DNA of 64,000 nt. Origin: Deltaproteobacteria bacterium. GTDB lineage: Bacteria > Desulfobacterota > Syntrophia > Syntrophales > UBA2185. The translations under genes and the position numbers were made by a program. The notes beneath the pieces are model-generated. The model was not told the DNA's origin, did no database searches, and saw only the letters and a list, made by a program, of their open reading frames with translations. The stretch lies in contig JAPLJQ010000408.1 of the NCBI GenBank assembly GCA_026388495.1, positions 10,283 through 74,282 of the forward strand. The letters run 5' to 3'. Of the stretch, positions 8,197-15,615 are shown piece by piece (positions within the stretch are counted from its first letter, which is position 1; every line of letters starts with the position of its first letter).

Positions 8197-9231
8197 CTAC
8201 CGGAGTGCCTGTTGCCCGAGCCATGCGCCCAGCTTTTCCGCCCACCACGCGTGAATCCGGGTTCCCGGATGACCCTTTCCGCCGACCAGGAGCTTCTCCG
8301 GGCGTTTTTCCTCTCCGCGGTAAACCACTTCCAACTCCTCGATTCCTGAGGTTCGCATCCCGTCGCTCATGAGCCGATACTCTTCCGGCCCGGGCGGTCC
8401 CCAATCTGAAAGGGTTGCGACCAGAAGACGTGCGTTCTTTTCTGCAAGGAACTCCTGCATCTGGCGAAGCAGAAGAACGGTGACCTGCATCTGATCCTTT
8501 TCGCGGTCCGCCAGCCGGTATTGCAGTTCCGTCCGATGGAGAAGTGAGACCAGCGCAGAGGATTCTTCAAACGGCCAATTGGAGACGACAAACGGAGGAA
8601 ATGCCTCAAGCCGTCCGTCGCGCAATGCCACATGAGGAGGTGAAAATCGCTGACCGCCAAACGAGCGAAATGCGTCGAGCATGTAATACGTAAGGACATT
8701 GCGTCCGGCATGGAAGGGCACAAATCCATAGATGACCAAAGCCGGCCGGATGCGACGCTGGTCGACAACCTCGCGGAGCAACTGTAAGGACTGGTATGTG
8801 CCATATCCCGGTGTGCCGAAGTTCAGGAACCGCACATGGGGAAATTTTTGCTGCAGTAACCATCCGAACGTTTCGTCATCGCGCACTCCATAGCCCTCGG
8901 CGAACGAGCAGCCGATAATGATGACTATCGGGCCGTTGGCGGTGGCCGGAGTCCCGGTTGCGCGCGAACCGCCGGGAAGAATGGTCATCGGTTCATGCGT
9001 TCCTTCGTGCGCAGGGTGGACTCCGGGGTTGTTCCGCCATCCCAGGGCGGGATCCCGCAAGGCCCATCCCGTGGACTGCTCCGACTGTTGGACGCTAAAT
9101 ACCGGCACGTCGGCCAGTCGCGCCATAACCTCCCCGATCCCGAGGCACAGCGCAAGCGTGAAGATGACTCCCGCAGTCCATAGTTTTACTATTCTCGACA
9201 ACCGCTCGTGGACCTCCCTCCATGTTTTCAA
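8197..9231 (-). CDS. SGNH/GDSL-hydrolase-like protein with N-terminal membrane anchor
   Basis: About 344 residues from a TTG at 9231; the start is uncertain, and another TTG ten codons on is possible. A hydrophobic segment near residues 15-35 (LWTAGVIFTLALCLGIGEVM) should anchor it with the rest outside the cytoplasm. The hydrolase domain shows the nucleophile region IIIGCSFAEGYGV (GxSxxxG), then NFGTPGYGTYQSLQLL with the block-II Gly, and a C-terminal GHPGTRIHAWWAEKL carrying the expected catalytic His. Such proteins act as acetyl esterases or acyltransferases on cell-surface glycans. With the acyltransferase-3 at 3096-4283 it may control O-acylation. Confidence 0.75.
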   Translation of the reverse strand: MKTWREVHERLSRIVKLWTAGVIFTLALCLGIGEVMARLADVPVFSVQQSEQSTGWALRDPALGWRNNPGVHPAHEGTHEPMTILPGGSRATGTPATANGPIVIIIGCSFAEGYGVRDDETFGWLLQQKFPHVRFLNFGTPGYGTYQSLQLLREVVDQRRIRPALVIYGFVPFHAGRNVLTYYMLDAFRSFGGQRFSPPHVALRDGRLEAFPPFVVSNWPFEESSALVSLLHRTELQYRLADREKDQMQVTVLLLRQMQEFLAEKNARLLVATLSDWGPPGPEEYRLMSDGMRTSGIEELEVVYRGEEKRPEKLLVGGKGHPGTRIHAWWAEKLGAWLGQQALR

Positions 9232-9256
9232 AGGTATTGTTTTTGAGCAGACCTCG

Positions 9257-10249
9257 CTACTCGAGTAAGGCTTTCCATTTTCTATAACGCGTCAACCATC
9301 GCCATCCTTGTGAGGCATGAATTTCATCCAACTGACGACTTTTCTCTGCAATTTGTCCCTGGAATGCCTGAATTTGCTGCAATTGCATATCTCTTTCTTG
9401 TTTCAGTCCTGTTAATTGAAGCTCCTTTTCTTTCAGTGCCGTTTGATGCTCCCTTAACCACTCATCGGCCTGCTGCAGCCTTTTGTCACGGTCCGACAAC
9501 GTGTTCTCCAATTGACATACTTGTTCAGAAAGTTTCTCCTTTTGATGGTCCAGTTCAATGTTTATTCCCAGATGATAAAAAAAATCGGAGACACAGGTTT
9601 CATTGTCTCTTCCCTGTTCCAAAAATGCCCGCACCTCTTCCTCGATTTGCTCGCCAACGGCAAGAACACCCAAACCATTGCCAAACTTGAACTCAAAACT
9701 TGGATAGTTAATTGAAATCTCTTCCCATAGCCGCCAAACACCAAACTCCCGTTCCCGCACATGGGAATCATGAAACAGCACGACCCCTCTTTCACTCATC
9801 TTGGGTAACCACGATTCAAAATCATGCTTGACGGAATCATAGGTGTGGTGGCCATCAATGTGCAGGAGATCAATGGAGCCCTCAGGAAAATTATCCAGGG
9901 CATCATCGAAAAGGCATTTCATCAGGCTTGAAAAGCCGCCATATAAAGGGTCATGATAAGCGCGCAGCTCTTCCAAGACCTCTTCGCCGTAAAATCCGGC
10001 CTGTTCATCGCCCTGCCAGCTATCCACGGCATAACAGAGGGTATTCAAGGCAATCTCACCCACAGCCTGGCAGAATGCGCAATAGGAATCCCCTTTGTGG
10101 GTTCCCAACTCAACAAATGTTTTCGGCTTGCACATTGCCGTAATCACGAAGGCAAAGGGAATATGCAGATGCCACGAGGCGACATCCGTGAGTCTCCGCG
10201 GCCTACGAAAAGCGATGCCGTAATCAAGCAAATTGAAAGGCATTTTCAT
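9257..10249 (-). CDS. Class I SAM methyltransferase with C-terminal coiled coil
   Basis: 330 residues. Residues about 40-200 form a Methyltransf_24-like domain: TFVELGTHKGDSYCAFC (SAM loop), CYAVDSWQGDEQAGFYG, IDLLHIDGHHTYDSVKHD and VVLFHDSHVREREFGVWRLW. From about 235 it is a coiled coil (KEKLSEQVCQLENTLSDRDK onward), ending in SQGWRWLTRYRKWKALLE. The family often methylates sugars or caps glycans in polysaccharide clusters. Its ATG overlaps the stop of the preceding methyltransferase gene as ATGA. In some ABC-dependent O-antigen systems, methyltransferases with coiled coils terminate and measure the chain; by analogy this pair beside Wzt could have that role (inference). Confidence 0.85.
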   Translation of the reverse strand: MKMPFNLLDYGIAFRRPRRLTDVASWHLHIPFAFVITAMCKPKTFVELGTHKGDSYCAFCQAVGEIALNTLCYAVDSWQGDEQAGFYGEEVLEELRAYHDPLYGGFSSLMKCLFDDALDNFPEGSIDLLHIDGHHTYDSVKHDFESWLPKMSERGVVLFHDSHVREREFGVWRLWEEISINYPSFEFKFGNGLGVLAVGEQIEEEVRAFLEQGRDNETCVSDFFYHLGINIELDHQKEKLSEQVCQLENTLSDRDKRLQQADEWLREHQTALKEKELQLTGLKQERDMQLQQIQAFQGQIAEKSRQLDEIHASQGWRWLTRYRKWKALLE

Positions 10250-10839
10250 ATAAACTTACGCAGCAGGTAATGTCTGAACCCCGCTTTCCACAAAGATACT
10301 GTTGATGAAGCGGTTTTCCGGCACACCAAAACGGTATCCTGCCACCTGTCGCTTTCATCGGGATAACCGGTCGTTCCATTTTGTGAATAAACCTCTAAAA
10401 CTTCCAGAGAAGCGAAACGGGCAAGCGCCGTGAATCCGTCAGGATAAAAACGCCAACAGTCAACCGGATAACGATGCTCGGGGCCGCCTGAGGGAGCAAT
10501 GAGACAGCATAATCCCCCCGGTTTTAAGACCCTCGCAATTTCGAGCATGGTCAGCCAAAAGAATTCGATATGTTCGAACGCTTGCCCCGAGACCACGACA
10601 TCGGCCGAGTCTGATTTGATTTCCCGCCAGTGATAGGGATCTTGAAGAACAATGTCCACATTCTTGCCGGCTGCCATATCGATCCCGCGGTATGTCCAGT
10701 AGGAATCCTCAAAACACCCCCTGTAAGAACCGTTCACATCCAGGCTTCCCAGATCGAGTATAAATAATGGCTCGTTGTTCTTGCCCCCTAGATACTTCAT
10801 TCTGAACGCCAGCATTTTATCCAGGGAACTTTGATGCAC
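10246..10839 (-). CDS. Class I SAM methyltransferase (Methyltransf_11-like)
   Basis: The best start is the GTG at 10839 (197 aa), which has AGGAGG nine bases upstream and follows the Wzt stop by one base. A longer reading to 10989 would run deep into the Wzt coding frame. The domain shows LFILDLGSLDVNGSYRG (SAM loop), YRGIDMAAGKNVDIVL, SADVVVSGQAFEHIEFFW and LEIARVLKPGGLCCLIAPS, standard for a Rossmann methyltransferase with a post-motif II LKPGG. The likely substrate is a sugar of the exported chain. Translation is probably coupled to wzt upstream and to the next methyltransferase by a four-base overlap. Confidence 0.88.
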   Translation of the reverse strand: MHQSSLDKMLAFRMKYLGGKNNEPLFILDLGSLDVNGSYRGCFEDSYWTYRGIDMAAGKNVDIVLQDPYHWREIKSDSADVVVSGQAFEHIEFFWLTMLEIARVLKPGGLCCLIAPSGGPEHRYPVDCWRFYPDGFTALARFASLEVLEVYSQNGTTGYPDESDRWQDTVLVCRKTASSTVSLWKAGFRHYLLRKFI

Positions 10840-10840
10840 T

Positions 10841-12121
10841 TTAATTGTCCTCCTGAAAAAATCCGACCTTTGTATTTGGGACAGAAAATATCCCGGCGGG
10901 CATCCGAACGGGAACACTTTTGAAAATAACCGCATCATGCAGATAGTGGCATTGCATATGATCTGACTGAGTGCCGTCGGCGACGGCAACAGTCAGGGTA
11001 TATTCCCCCTCGGCGAGATTGGGCCATGCATCCATCTCAAAGGTGATCACATATCTGCGGCCGCTCAATAAAGATTGGAGTTCTTTTTTGATCAATTGCG
11101 TGTTGTCGCCGAGTATCTCCCGGCCGAGACGATCCCTGACGATAAAGCCGACGATGGGGTTTGCTATGTCCTGATGGGCATGCAGCGCCATGCCGATCTC
11201 GCACGCCTGCCCGGAATAGGCGACGCCGTTGCCGCCCCCCCGGGAAACAAGACGCACCGCCTCGATGGTCACGCGGCGGTCTCCAAACTGCCTGATATGG
11301 TCCCCGACCGGTGTAAATCCACCCGTATTGAAATCACGCCGGGATGCCCCCTCGCACTTCAGTACCGGCGCCGCAAAACTGCCGTTCTCTTCATACATAA
11401 ACTGCAGGTATTTCTCCACAACAAGCTTCGGCAGCCCGTCCATGACGATCTTTCCCGATTCGATCCAGATCGCCCGGGAACACAGCTCCGTCACGGCAGC
11501 CGTATCATGGGAGACAAAAATCACCGTGCCGGCCTGACAAAACGCCCGGATCCGGGCCATGCATTTTTGCTGGAAACGAGCGTCACCCACGGCCAGCGCC
11601 TCATCCACCACGAGGATATCCGGCGACACGTGGATCGCGACAGCGAAGGCCAGCCGGACATACATTCCGTTGGAATACATCTTTACCGGCTGTTCCATGA
11701 AGCCGCCGATACCGGCAAAGGCGGCAATCTCATCGTATTGCGATTCGATCTCCGACCTGGAAATCCCCATGATGGCCGCGCTCATATAGACATTTTCGCG
11801 CCCCGTGAATTCCGGATTGAATCCCGCGCCCAGCTCTAATAAGGCGGCGATCCGGCCGCTCACCGCCAGTTCGCCCTCGGTCGGATTCAGTGTGCCGCAG
11901 ATGATTTGCAGCAGCGTTGATTTCCCGGACCCGTTGGATCCAATGATCCCGACCGTTTCTCCTTTTTTGATTTCGAACGAGCAATCCCTGAGGGCCCAAA
12001 ATTCCCGATAGAACCGTCTTCGCGCACGCCAGAGAGATTGTTTCAGCCGGTCCAACGGCTGATCATAAATCTGATAGCACTTGCCTAAATTATGGGTGCG
12101 AACTGCAAAATCAAGAGACAT
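10841..12121 (-). CDS. wzt: Polysaccharide ABC transporter ATP-binding protein with Wzt C-terminal domain
   Basis: 426 residues. The N-terminal ATPase has Walker A GSNGSGKST (about 62-70), the degenerate signature YSNGMYVRLAFAVA usual for this subfamily, Walker B ILVVDEALAVGD and the H-loop FVSHDTAAV. From about residue 270 there is an added beta-rich domain (GDRRVTIEAVRLVSRGGG through GEYTLTVAVADGTQ), the Wzt carbohydrate-binding domain that recognises the finished chain end. It drives export of a complete lipid-linked glycan across the inner membrane with Wzm. Its stop is followed immediately by a methyltransferase gene, which fits recognition of a methylated chain terminus. Confidence 0.96.
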   Translation of the reverse strand: MSLDFAVRTHNLGKCYQIYDQPLDRLKQSLWRARRRFYREFWALRDCSFEIKKGETVGIIGSNGSGKSTLLQIICGTLNPTEGELAVSGRIAALLELGAGFNPEFTGRENVYMSAAIMGISRSEIESQYDEIAAFAGIGGFMEQPVKMYSNGMYVRLAFAVAIHVSPDILVVDEALAVGDARFQQKCMARIRAFCQAGTVIFVSHDTAAVTELCSRAIWIESGKIVMDGLPKLVVEKYLQFMYEENGSFAAPVLKCEGASRRDFNTGGFTPVGDHIRQFGDRRVTIEAVRLVSRGGGNGVAYSGQACEIGMALHAHQDIANPIVGFIVRDRLGREILGDNTQLIKKELQSLLSGRRYVITFEMDAWPNLAEGEYTLTVAVADGTQSDHMQCHYLHDAVIFKSVPVRMPAGIFSVPNTKVGFFQEDN

Positions 12122-12148
12122 ATATTTTCCAGGAATAATACATCTTTG

Positions 12149-13009
12149 CTAGAGGACGTCTGCAAAGGCCTTTTTGCTTTTCATGAACCACACGAACCCA
12201 AAAATCAACACTACCCCGGACAAGCCCATGCTGAAAAAAAACCAGGGCCAGTCCGGGGAAAGGCCCCACAGCACCGCCCTGCGGGCATCCTCCACAAACA
12301 GGGCAAACGGATTGATCCGGAAAAAAAAACGAAACTGTACGGGTACGGCGCTTATGGGGTAAAAGATCGGGGTCAGAAAGAAAAGAATTGTGGTCAAGAC
12401 CCCGATAACGGTTCCTATGTCTCTTACAAATACCCCCAGAGAGGCCAGAAAATAGCCACAGCCCAGCGTGAACAACATCATCGGCAACCATACGAGCGGC
12501 AGCATGAGCACGGTCCAGTGGATAAAATGGTTGATGATAAAGATTCCCGCTAACAGCACCCCCAGACTGAAAACAGCATTGATCAAGGCGCTCAGGAGTC
12601 GCACAAGCGGAAGAATCTCCAGAGGGAAAACCACCTTCTTGACATAATTGGCGTTGCCCAGCACCAACGAGGGGGCCGAATTGACCACCTCTGAGAAAAC
12701 GCTGAAGGTGATCAATCCCATAAACAGGGCCAGGGCGAAAGCGGCTTTGCCTTCTCCGGCCTCGACACCCCACCGGGCCTTGAAGATGACGGAAAATACA
12801 AAGGTGTAAACGCACAGCATGACCAGCGGCTGAATGAACGACCATCCCAGCCCGATAAACGATCCCTTGTAGCGTCCCACAACCTCGCGCCACGTCAACT
12901 GCCGGATCAGGTCCCGGTATTGCCAGAGGTGCGCTGCGATCCGGACCGGATTGAAAAACCCGCCGACGCGCTCACCCCCGGGGGTTATGATTTTGATGTT
13001 GTCAGCCAT
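12149..13009 (-). CDS. wzm: Polysaccharide ABC transporter permease
   Basis: 286 residues, normal for Wzm/KpsM-type ABC-2 permeases. The cytoplasmic N-terminus RDLIRQLTWREVVGRYKGSFIGLGW is the family's amphipathic interface region; six membrane segments follow (for example PLVMLCVYTFVFSVIF and TVIGVLTTILFFLTPIFY). The region INPFALFVEDARRAVLWG near the C-terminus is also characteristic. It forms the membrane channel for the lipid-linked glycan and pairs with the ATPase gene 27 bases downstream. There is no plausible gene in the 211 bases upstream, so the promoter of the ABC module may lie there. Confidence 0.95.
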   Translation of the reverse strand: MADNIKIITPGGERVGGFFNPVRIAAHLWQYRDLIRQLTWREVVGRYKGSFIGLGWSFIQPLVMLCVYTFVFSVIFKARWGVEAGEGKAAFALALFMGLITFSVFSEVVNSAPSLVLGNANYVKKVVFPLEILPLVRLLSALINAVFSLGVLLAGIFIINHFIHWTVLMLPLVWLPMMLFTLGCGYFLASLGVFVRDIGTVIGVLTTILFFLTPIFYPISAVPVQFRFFFRINPFALFVEDARRAVLWGLSPDWPWFFFSMGLSGVVLIFGFVWFMKSKKAFADVL

Positions 13010-13086
13010 TGTTTAAATGAGGGTCAGGATAATAACACATGAGCCAATTGCGAAACCAGTGTATTCCGTCACCTGTTCATTCCGTT

Positions 13087-13172
13087 ACCCCGGCGAACCC
13101 CGGATCGGGTCCGGGGCAGGCGCCGGGGTCCAGAACGCACTGAAAAGACTGGATTCCGGCTTCCGCCGGAAT
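13087..13172 (-). repeat. Paired GC-rich hairpins, dispersed-repeat type
   Basis: Two stem-loops lie between vapC and wzm. The first has an outer 9-bp stem (13087-13095 with 13121-13129) and an inner 7-bp stem (13098-13104 with 13110-13116). The second is ATTCCGGC-TTCC-GCCGGAAT at 13153-13172, a perfect 8-bp stem of the kind found in many proteobacterial intergenic repeats. They could end transcription from vapBC or be a mobile repeat. No T-run follows, so a classical intrinsic terminator is not supported. Confidence 0.6.
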
Positions 13173-13220
13173 GACACAGAAGGACTTTTGCAATGGGCTC
13201 ACATAAAACTGGTCATTCGA

Positions 13221-13607
13221 TTAAACAGCCAGCACGGATTCCTGATATTGGGAGACGGAAGGATCAACCGTCAGCAGCAGCATCCCTTCCGTGCGGGCCT
13301 GGGCCAGCAGCAGGCGGTCGAAAGGGTCTTTGTGAAGCAAAGGCAACGTCTCGATTGCAAAGGCGTGCTCCGTGGTTACCGGCAGCTCGGTGTATCCATG
13401 CACGATGAGCATCTTTCTCAAGCGGCGCGGATCCACCTTGAAATCCTCCCGTCCCAGTCCCCGTTTGATCACAATCTCCCAGATACTGGCCGCACTGAAA
13501 AACAATACGTTCTCGGCCGTCGTCAAAAGGGTGCGGGCTGATTCGGAGAGCTTTTCCGGCTGCCCTGCGGCCCACAGGAGAATGTGCGTATCCAGCAGCA
13601 GTTTCAC
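13221..13607 (-). CDS. vapC: VapC-family PIN-domain ribonuclease toxin
   Basis: 128 residues. The PIN-domain acidic residues are in place: D6 in LLLDTHILLWAA, E in ASIWEIVIKRGLG, D in LLHKDPFDRLLLAQA and D in LLTVDPSVSQY. Such toxins cleave tRNA or rRNA using Mg2+ when released from their antitoxin. The C-terminus SQYQESVLAV is of normal length, so the toxin appears intact. Its start overlaps the antitoxin stop by four bases. It lies in the junction between the ABC-export module and the rest of the locus, where such stabilising modules often sit. Confidence 0.92.
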   Translation of the reverse strand: MKLLLDTHILLWAAGQPEKLSESARTLLTTAENVLFFSAASIWEIVIKRGLGREDFKVDPRRLRKMLIVHGYTELPVTTEHAFAIETLPLLHKDPFDRLLLAQARTEGMLLLTVDPSVSQYQESVLAV

Positions 13608-13852
13608 GAGGATTTTCCTTCAAAAAGTCCGATCATCTCCGTTGCCGCAAGAGAATCAAAGTCGTCCGGCACCGAAATCTCACCCGACATGAACCCCAGC
13701 TTTTCAGCCCCTTTCAACTCCCCTTCGGATAGCGGCATAACCTTGACCATCGGCTTTCCTGCCTTGGCAATGATAAAAACATTTCCTTTTGCAGCCTCAT
13801 CGACCAGGCGCGAAAGGTGCGTCTTCGCTTCGTGGATATTGACGGTTTGCAT
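13604..13852 (-). CDS. vapB: Phd/YefM-family antitoxin (VapB partner)
   Basis: 82 residues with the Phd/YefM fold signature MQTVNIHEAKTHLSRLVDEA followed by GNVFIIAKAGKPMVKVMPL, the dimeric DNA-binding half. The acidic C-terminal part (GEISVPDDFDSLAATEMIGL) should wrap the toxin. It precedes vapC with an overlap, the standard order for these pairs. The ATG at 13852 has GAGGT upstream. A promoter and repeats that may be its own operator lie directly upstream (13886-13950), so autoregulation is likely. Confidence 0.92.
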   Translation of the reverse strand: MQTVNIHEAKTHLSRLVDEAAKGNVFIIAKAGKPMVKVMPLSEGELKGAEKLGFMSGEISVPDDFDSLAATEMIGLFEGKSS

Positions 13853-13885
13853 GTGCTACCTCATCGGGTTTAGTTCTATGGACTT

Positions 13886-13914
13886 AGTTTACGTGCACGA
13901 TCAGGGCTTGTCAA
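13886..13914 (-). promoter_or_regulatory. Sigma-70-type promoter of vapBC
   Basis: On the minus strand a perfect -35 TTGACA (13909-13914) is followed after exactly 17 bases by TAAACT (13886-13891, four of six matches to the -10 consensus). The predicted start of transcription lies about 27 bases before the vapB ATG. Confidence 0.6.
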
Positions 13915-13950
13915 GAGAAATGCTCGGAGAAATGCTCGGAGTGTCAAGAG
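13909..13950 (-). repeat. Nested direct repeats at the vapBC promoter, possible operator
   Basis: Two adjacent copies of AAATGCTCGGAG (13918-13929, 13930-13941) are flanked on both sides by TGTCAAGAG (13909-13917 and 13942-13950). The first flank contains the -35 box. Iterated sites at the promoter are typical of antitoxin operators, though a duplication accident is also possible. Confidence 0.55.
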
Positions 13951-13952
13951 GA

Positions 13953-14007
13953 GAATTGGGGACAGCCACTAATTCTTCAGGGAAGAATTAGTGGCTGTCC
14001 CCAATTC
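13953..14007 (-). repeat. Perfect 26-bp inverted repeat with 3-base loop
   Basis: The 26 bases at 13953-13978 are exactly complementary to 13982-14007, with loop AGG. The arm contains TTGGGGACAGCCACTAATTC, which resembles REP sequences associated with REP-associated tyrosine transposases. It lies just past the stop of the DUF1566 gene and could also fold in that transcript. No U-tract follows. Confidence 0.85.
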
Positions 14008-14025
14008 TTTCAATTCTTCAATTCT

Positions 14026-14508
14026 TTATTTGCCAGAACGGACCGGGAGTATCCGAGCGCCGGAGTCGGCCGACTGGGGAGTCATGCGCCGTCCACCATT
14101 GGTGAAATTCACGCGTGTAGCATTGGAACGGATCGCGTCTGACGTCCAGGGACAGCAAGCAGTCAGGGTGATCAGGGTGGTCAGATTATATCCATTATGG
14201 CCCTTAACCGAATCGTCATACAAATTCCCCAGCTCAACCTGCGTCGGCATCCGCCAGTCTGTATAGCCGCCCCCGCGATAATTCTGGCAATAGGACTTGG
14301 CGTTCGTCCAGTTAATGTCGCTCCCGTTGTCCTTTGCCGCCCACATCAGATTCGAGCTTGTATCCAGGACAGTACCATTGTCATAGGCGATGAAACGACC
14401 GTCCCTGCCAGTCTCCCCTGCTGTGGCACACTTCGCCGCAATAAAAGTCCCTACTAAAATAGCCCACACCGCTATCACGACCATTGTTCCTAATGTCGTC
14501 TTTTTCAT
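14026..14508 (-). CDS. Exported DUF1566 (Lcl C-terminal) domain protein
   Basis: 160 residues. The N-terminus MKKTTLGTMVVIAVWAILVG plus TFIAAKCATAG is a signal peptide. The rest is one DUF1566 domain: DTSSNLMWAAKDNGSDINW, NAKSYCQNYRGGGYTDWRMP, then ELGNLYD and the closing ADSGARILPVRSGK, which matches the end of the family (usually VRCVRG or similar). The domain occurs in secreted or surface proteins of many bacteria; its biochemical function is not defined. The gene is alone between repeat elements and has no obvious link to glycan synthesis. Confidence 0.8.
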   Translation of the reverse strand: MKKTTLGTMVVIAVWAILVGTFIAAKCATAGETGRDGRFIAYDNGTVLDTSSNLMWAAKDNGSDINWTNAKSYCQNYRGGGYTDWRMPTQVELGNLYDDSVKGHNGYNLTTLITLTACCPWTSDAIRSNATRVNFTNGGRRMTPQSADSGARILPVRSGK

Positions 14509-14538
14509 TAGCGGTGACCTCTGCTTCTATTGATTGGT

Positions 14539-14682
14539 AATTGGGGTCAGAGTAACATTAATTCCTACACTGTGGGATTTCTGCCAAGTCTATCCGGGGT
14601 ATGCGCGCCAACGGGTTAGCCGTTTATCAAAGTGGAAGTGAAAAACCGATCATATCGAATCAATCTTACTCTGACCCCAATT
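14539..14682. repeat. REP-like element with 17-bp inverted arms
   Basis: AATTGGGGTCAGAGTAA (14539-14555) is perfectly repeated in inverse orientation at 14666-14682, enclosing about 110 bases without a coding frame. Further copies of the GACCCCAATTT end follow up to about 14710. This occupies most of the 315-base gap between the DUF1566 and YdcF genes; the rest is the toxin remnant at 14721-14810. The arms match the repeats at 17091 and 23442. Confidence 0.75.
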
Positions 14683-14720
14683 TAACTCCAATTTAACCAG
14701 ACCCCAATTTCACCGCCCAT

Positions 14721-14810
14721 CGAGTGGCCCTTCGTAAACTGACTCAGATCCACGGCGCGGCAAATCTGGAATTTCTTCGCATTCCTCCGGGAAGCCGGCT
14801 GGAAACGTTG
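14721..14810 (+). pseudogene. Remnant of a HigB/RelE-family toxin gene
   Basis: Thirty codons on the plus strand read RVALRKLTQIHGAANLEFL followed by RIPPGSRLETL. This is the central conserved block of the HigB host-inhibition (proteic killer) toxin family, where R-ALRKL-x-Q-L...DLRIPPGNRLE-L is typical. No start, no N-terminus and none of the following GDR-GQ-SIRIN part is present. The fragment begins where the GACCCCAATTT repeats end. It is one of only two plus-strand coding traces I see in the window. Confidence 0.6.
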
Positions 14811-14823
14811 CCTATCATTACAT

Positions 14824-15612
14824 TTATGACTTGTTACGTATCTTTGACCAAGCCATGCAGAGATATTCATATATCGCAGTTTCTGCTTTACTGAGACCGC
14901 CTGTTGATGGGAAAAAATCTCCGGGGCTTCCGTTCTGTCTATGCAATACCCGATAATTTGTGGGGGCAGGAACAGGATTCAGGCCGACTTTCTTAAAAAG
15001 GGCAACCGAACGAGGCGTATGAGATGCGGAAGTTACCAAGATAAACCGGTCATTCCCGACAATATTCTTGATAAATTTCGCCTGCTCCTCTGTATCTTTT
15101 GACATCTTTTCGAGGATCAGATCATTGGGATTTACGTTCATGATCTCGGCAATTTTTGCTGTAATTTCCACTTCAGGCACAGTATCAAAAACAGCCCCCC
15201 CCATGAGAACAATCCTGCTTCCCGGTAGTTTTCTGTATAAGCGCACCCCTTCCGTGAGACGCACCAGCGATGCTGTAGAAACCTGACTCGTTAAGGGAAC
15301 GTTTGGATCCGATACGTGACCGCCGCCAAGCACAACAATCCACTTTATCCCAGGCTCATTCTGACGATCCTGCTTATTCCCGGCTGAATCAAGCATCAGA
15401 GGTGAGTATTGATACTCGAGTGGTCTTAAAAGCTTCGAGGAAACGGCGTTGAAGCTCAGCGGCAAAACAATGAATATTCCCAAAGTTACTATTATCTTGC
15501 CCAATATCTGTCTCCGGGTAAACCACAATAAAAATATTCCCATCAATATCAATATGAAAGAAATGGGAACCGGAGACAATAAGAGGGAACCTGCTTTTTC
15601 CAAGAAGAACAT
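14824..15612 (-). CDS. YdcF/ElyC-family (DUF218) membrane protein
   Basis: 262 residues. Two membrane segments lie near 12-30 and 37-56 (PISFILILMGIFLLWF and GKIIVTLGIFIVLPLSF). The DUF218 domain follows: WIVVLGGGHVSDPNVPLTSQ, RLTEGVRLYRKLPGSRIVLMGGA, EMSKDTEEQAKF-type region (residues 168-180) and FILVTSASHTPRSVALFKKVGL. ElyC and SanA relatives affect envelope synthesis, possibly through undecaprenyl-phosphate carriers; the catalytic role is not defined. It sits 3 bases downstream of the radical SAM gene, so the two are probably cotranscribed. Confidence 0.88.
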   Translation of the reverse strand: MFFLEKAGSLLLSPVPISFILILMGIFLLWFTRRQILGKIIVTLGIFIVLPLSFNAVSSKLLRPLEYQYSPLMLDSAGNKQDRQNEPGIKWIVVLGGGHVSDPNVPLTSQVSTASLVRLTEGVRLYRKLPGSRIVLMGGAVFDTVPEVEITAKIAEIMNVNPNDLILEKMSKDTEEQAKFIKNIVGNDRFILVTSASHTPRSVALFKKVGLNPVPAPTNYRVLHRQNGSPGDFFPSTGGLSKAETAIYEYLCMAWSKIRNKS

Positions 15613-15615
15613 CTA

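Noticed and set aside
11075..11839. 254-residue open frame on the plus strand
   Set aside because: Antisense to wzt, which has full ABC motifs in its own frame.
13010..13220. Intrinsic terminator after vapC
   Set aside because: Strong hairpins exist but neither is followed by a T-run in the direction of transcription, so I list them as repeats.
14682..14870. 62-residue minus-strand frame overlapping the YdcF gene end
   Set aside because: It crosses the REP-like arm and the toxin remnant and matches nothing.
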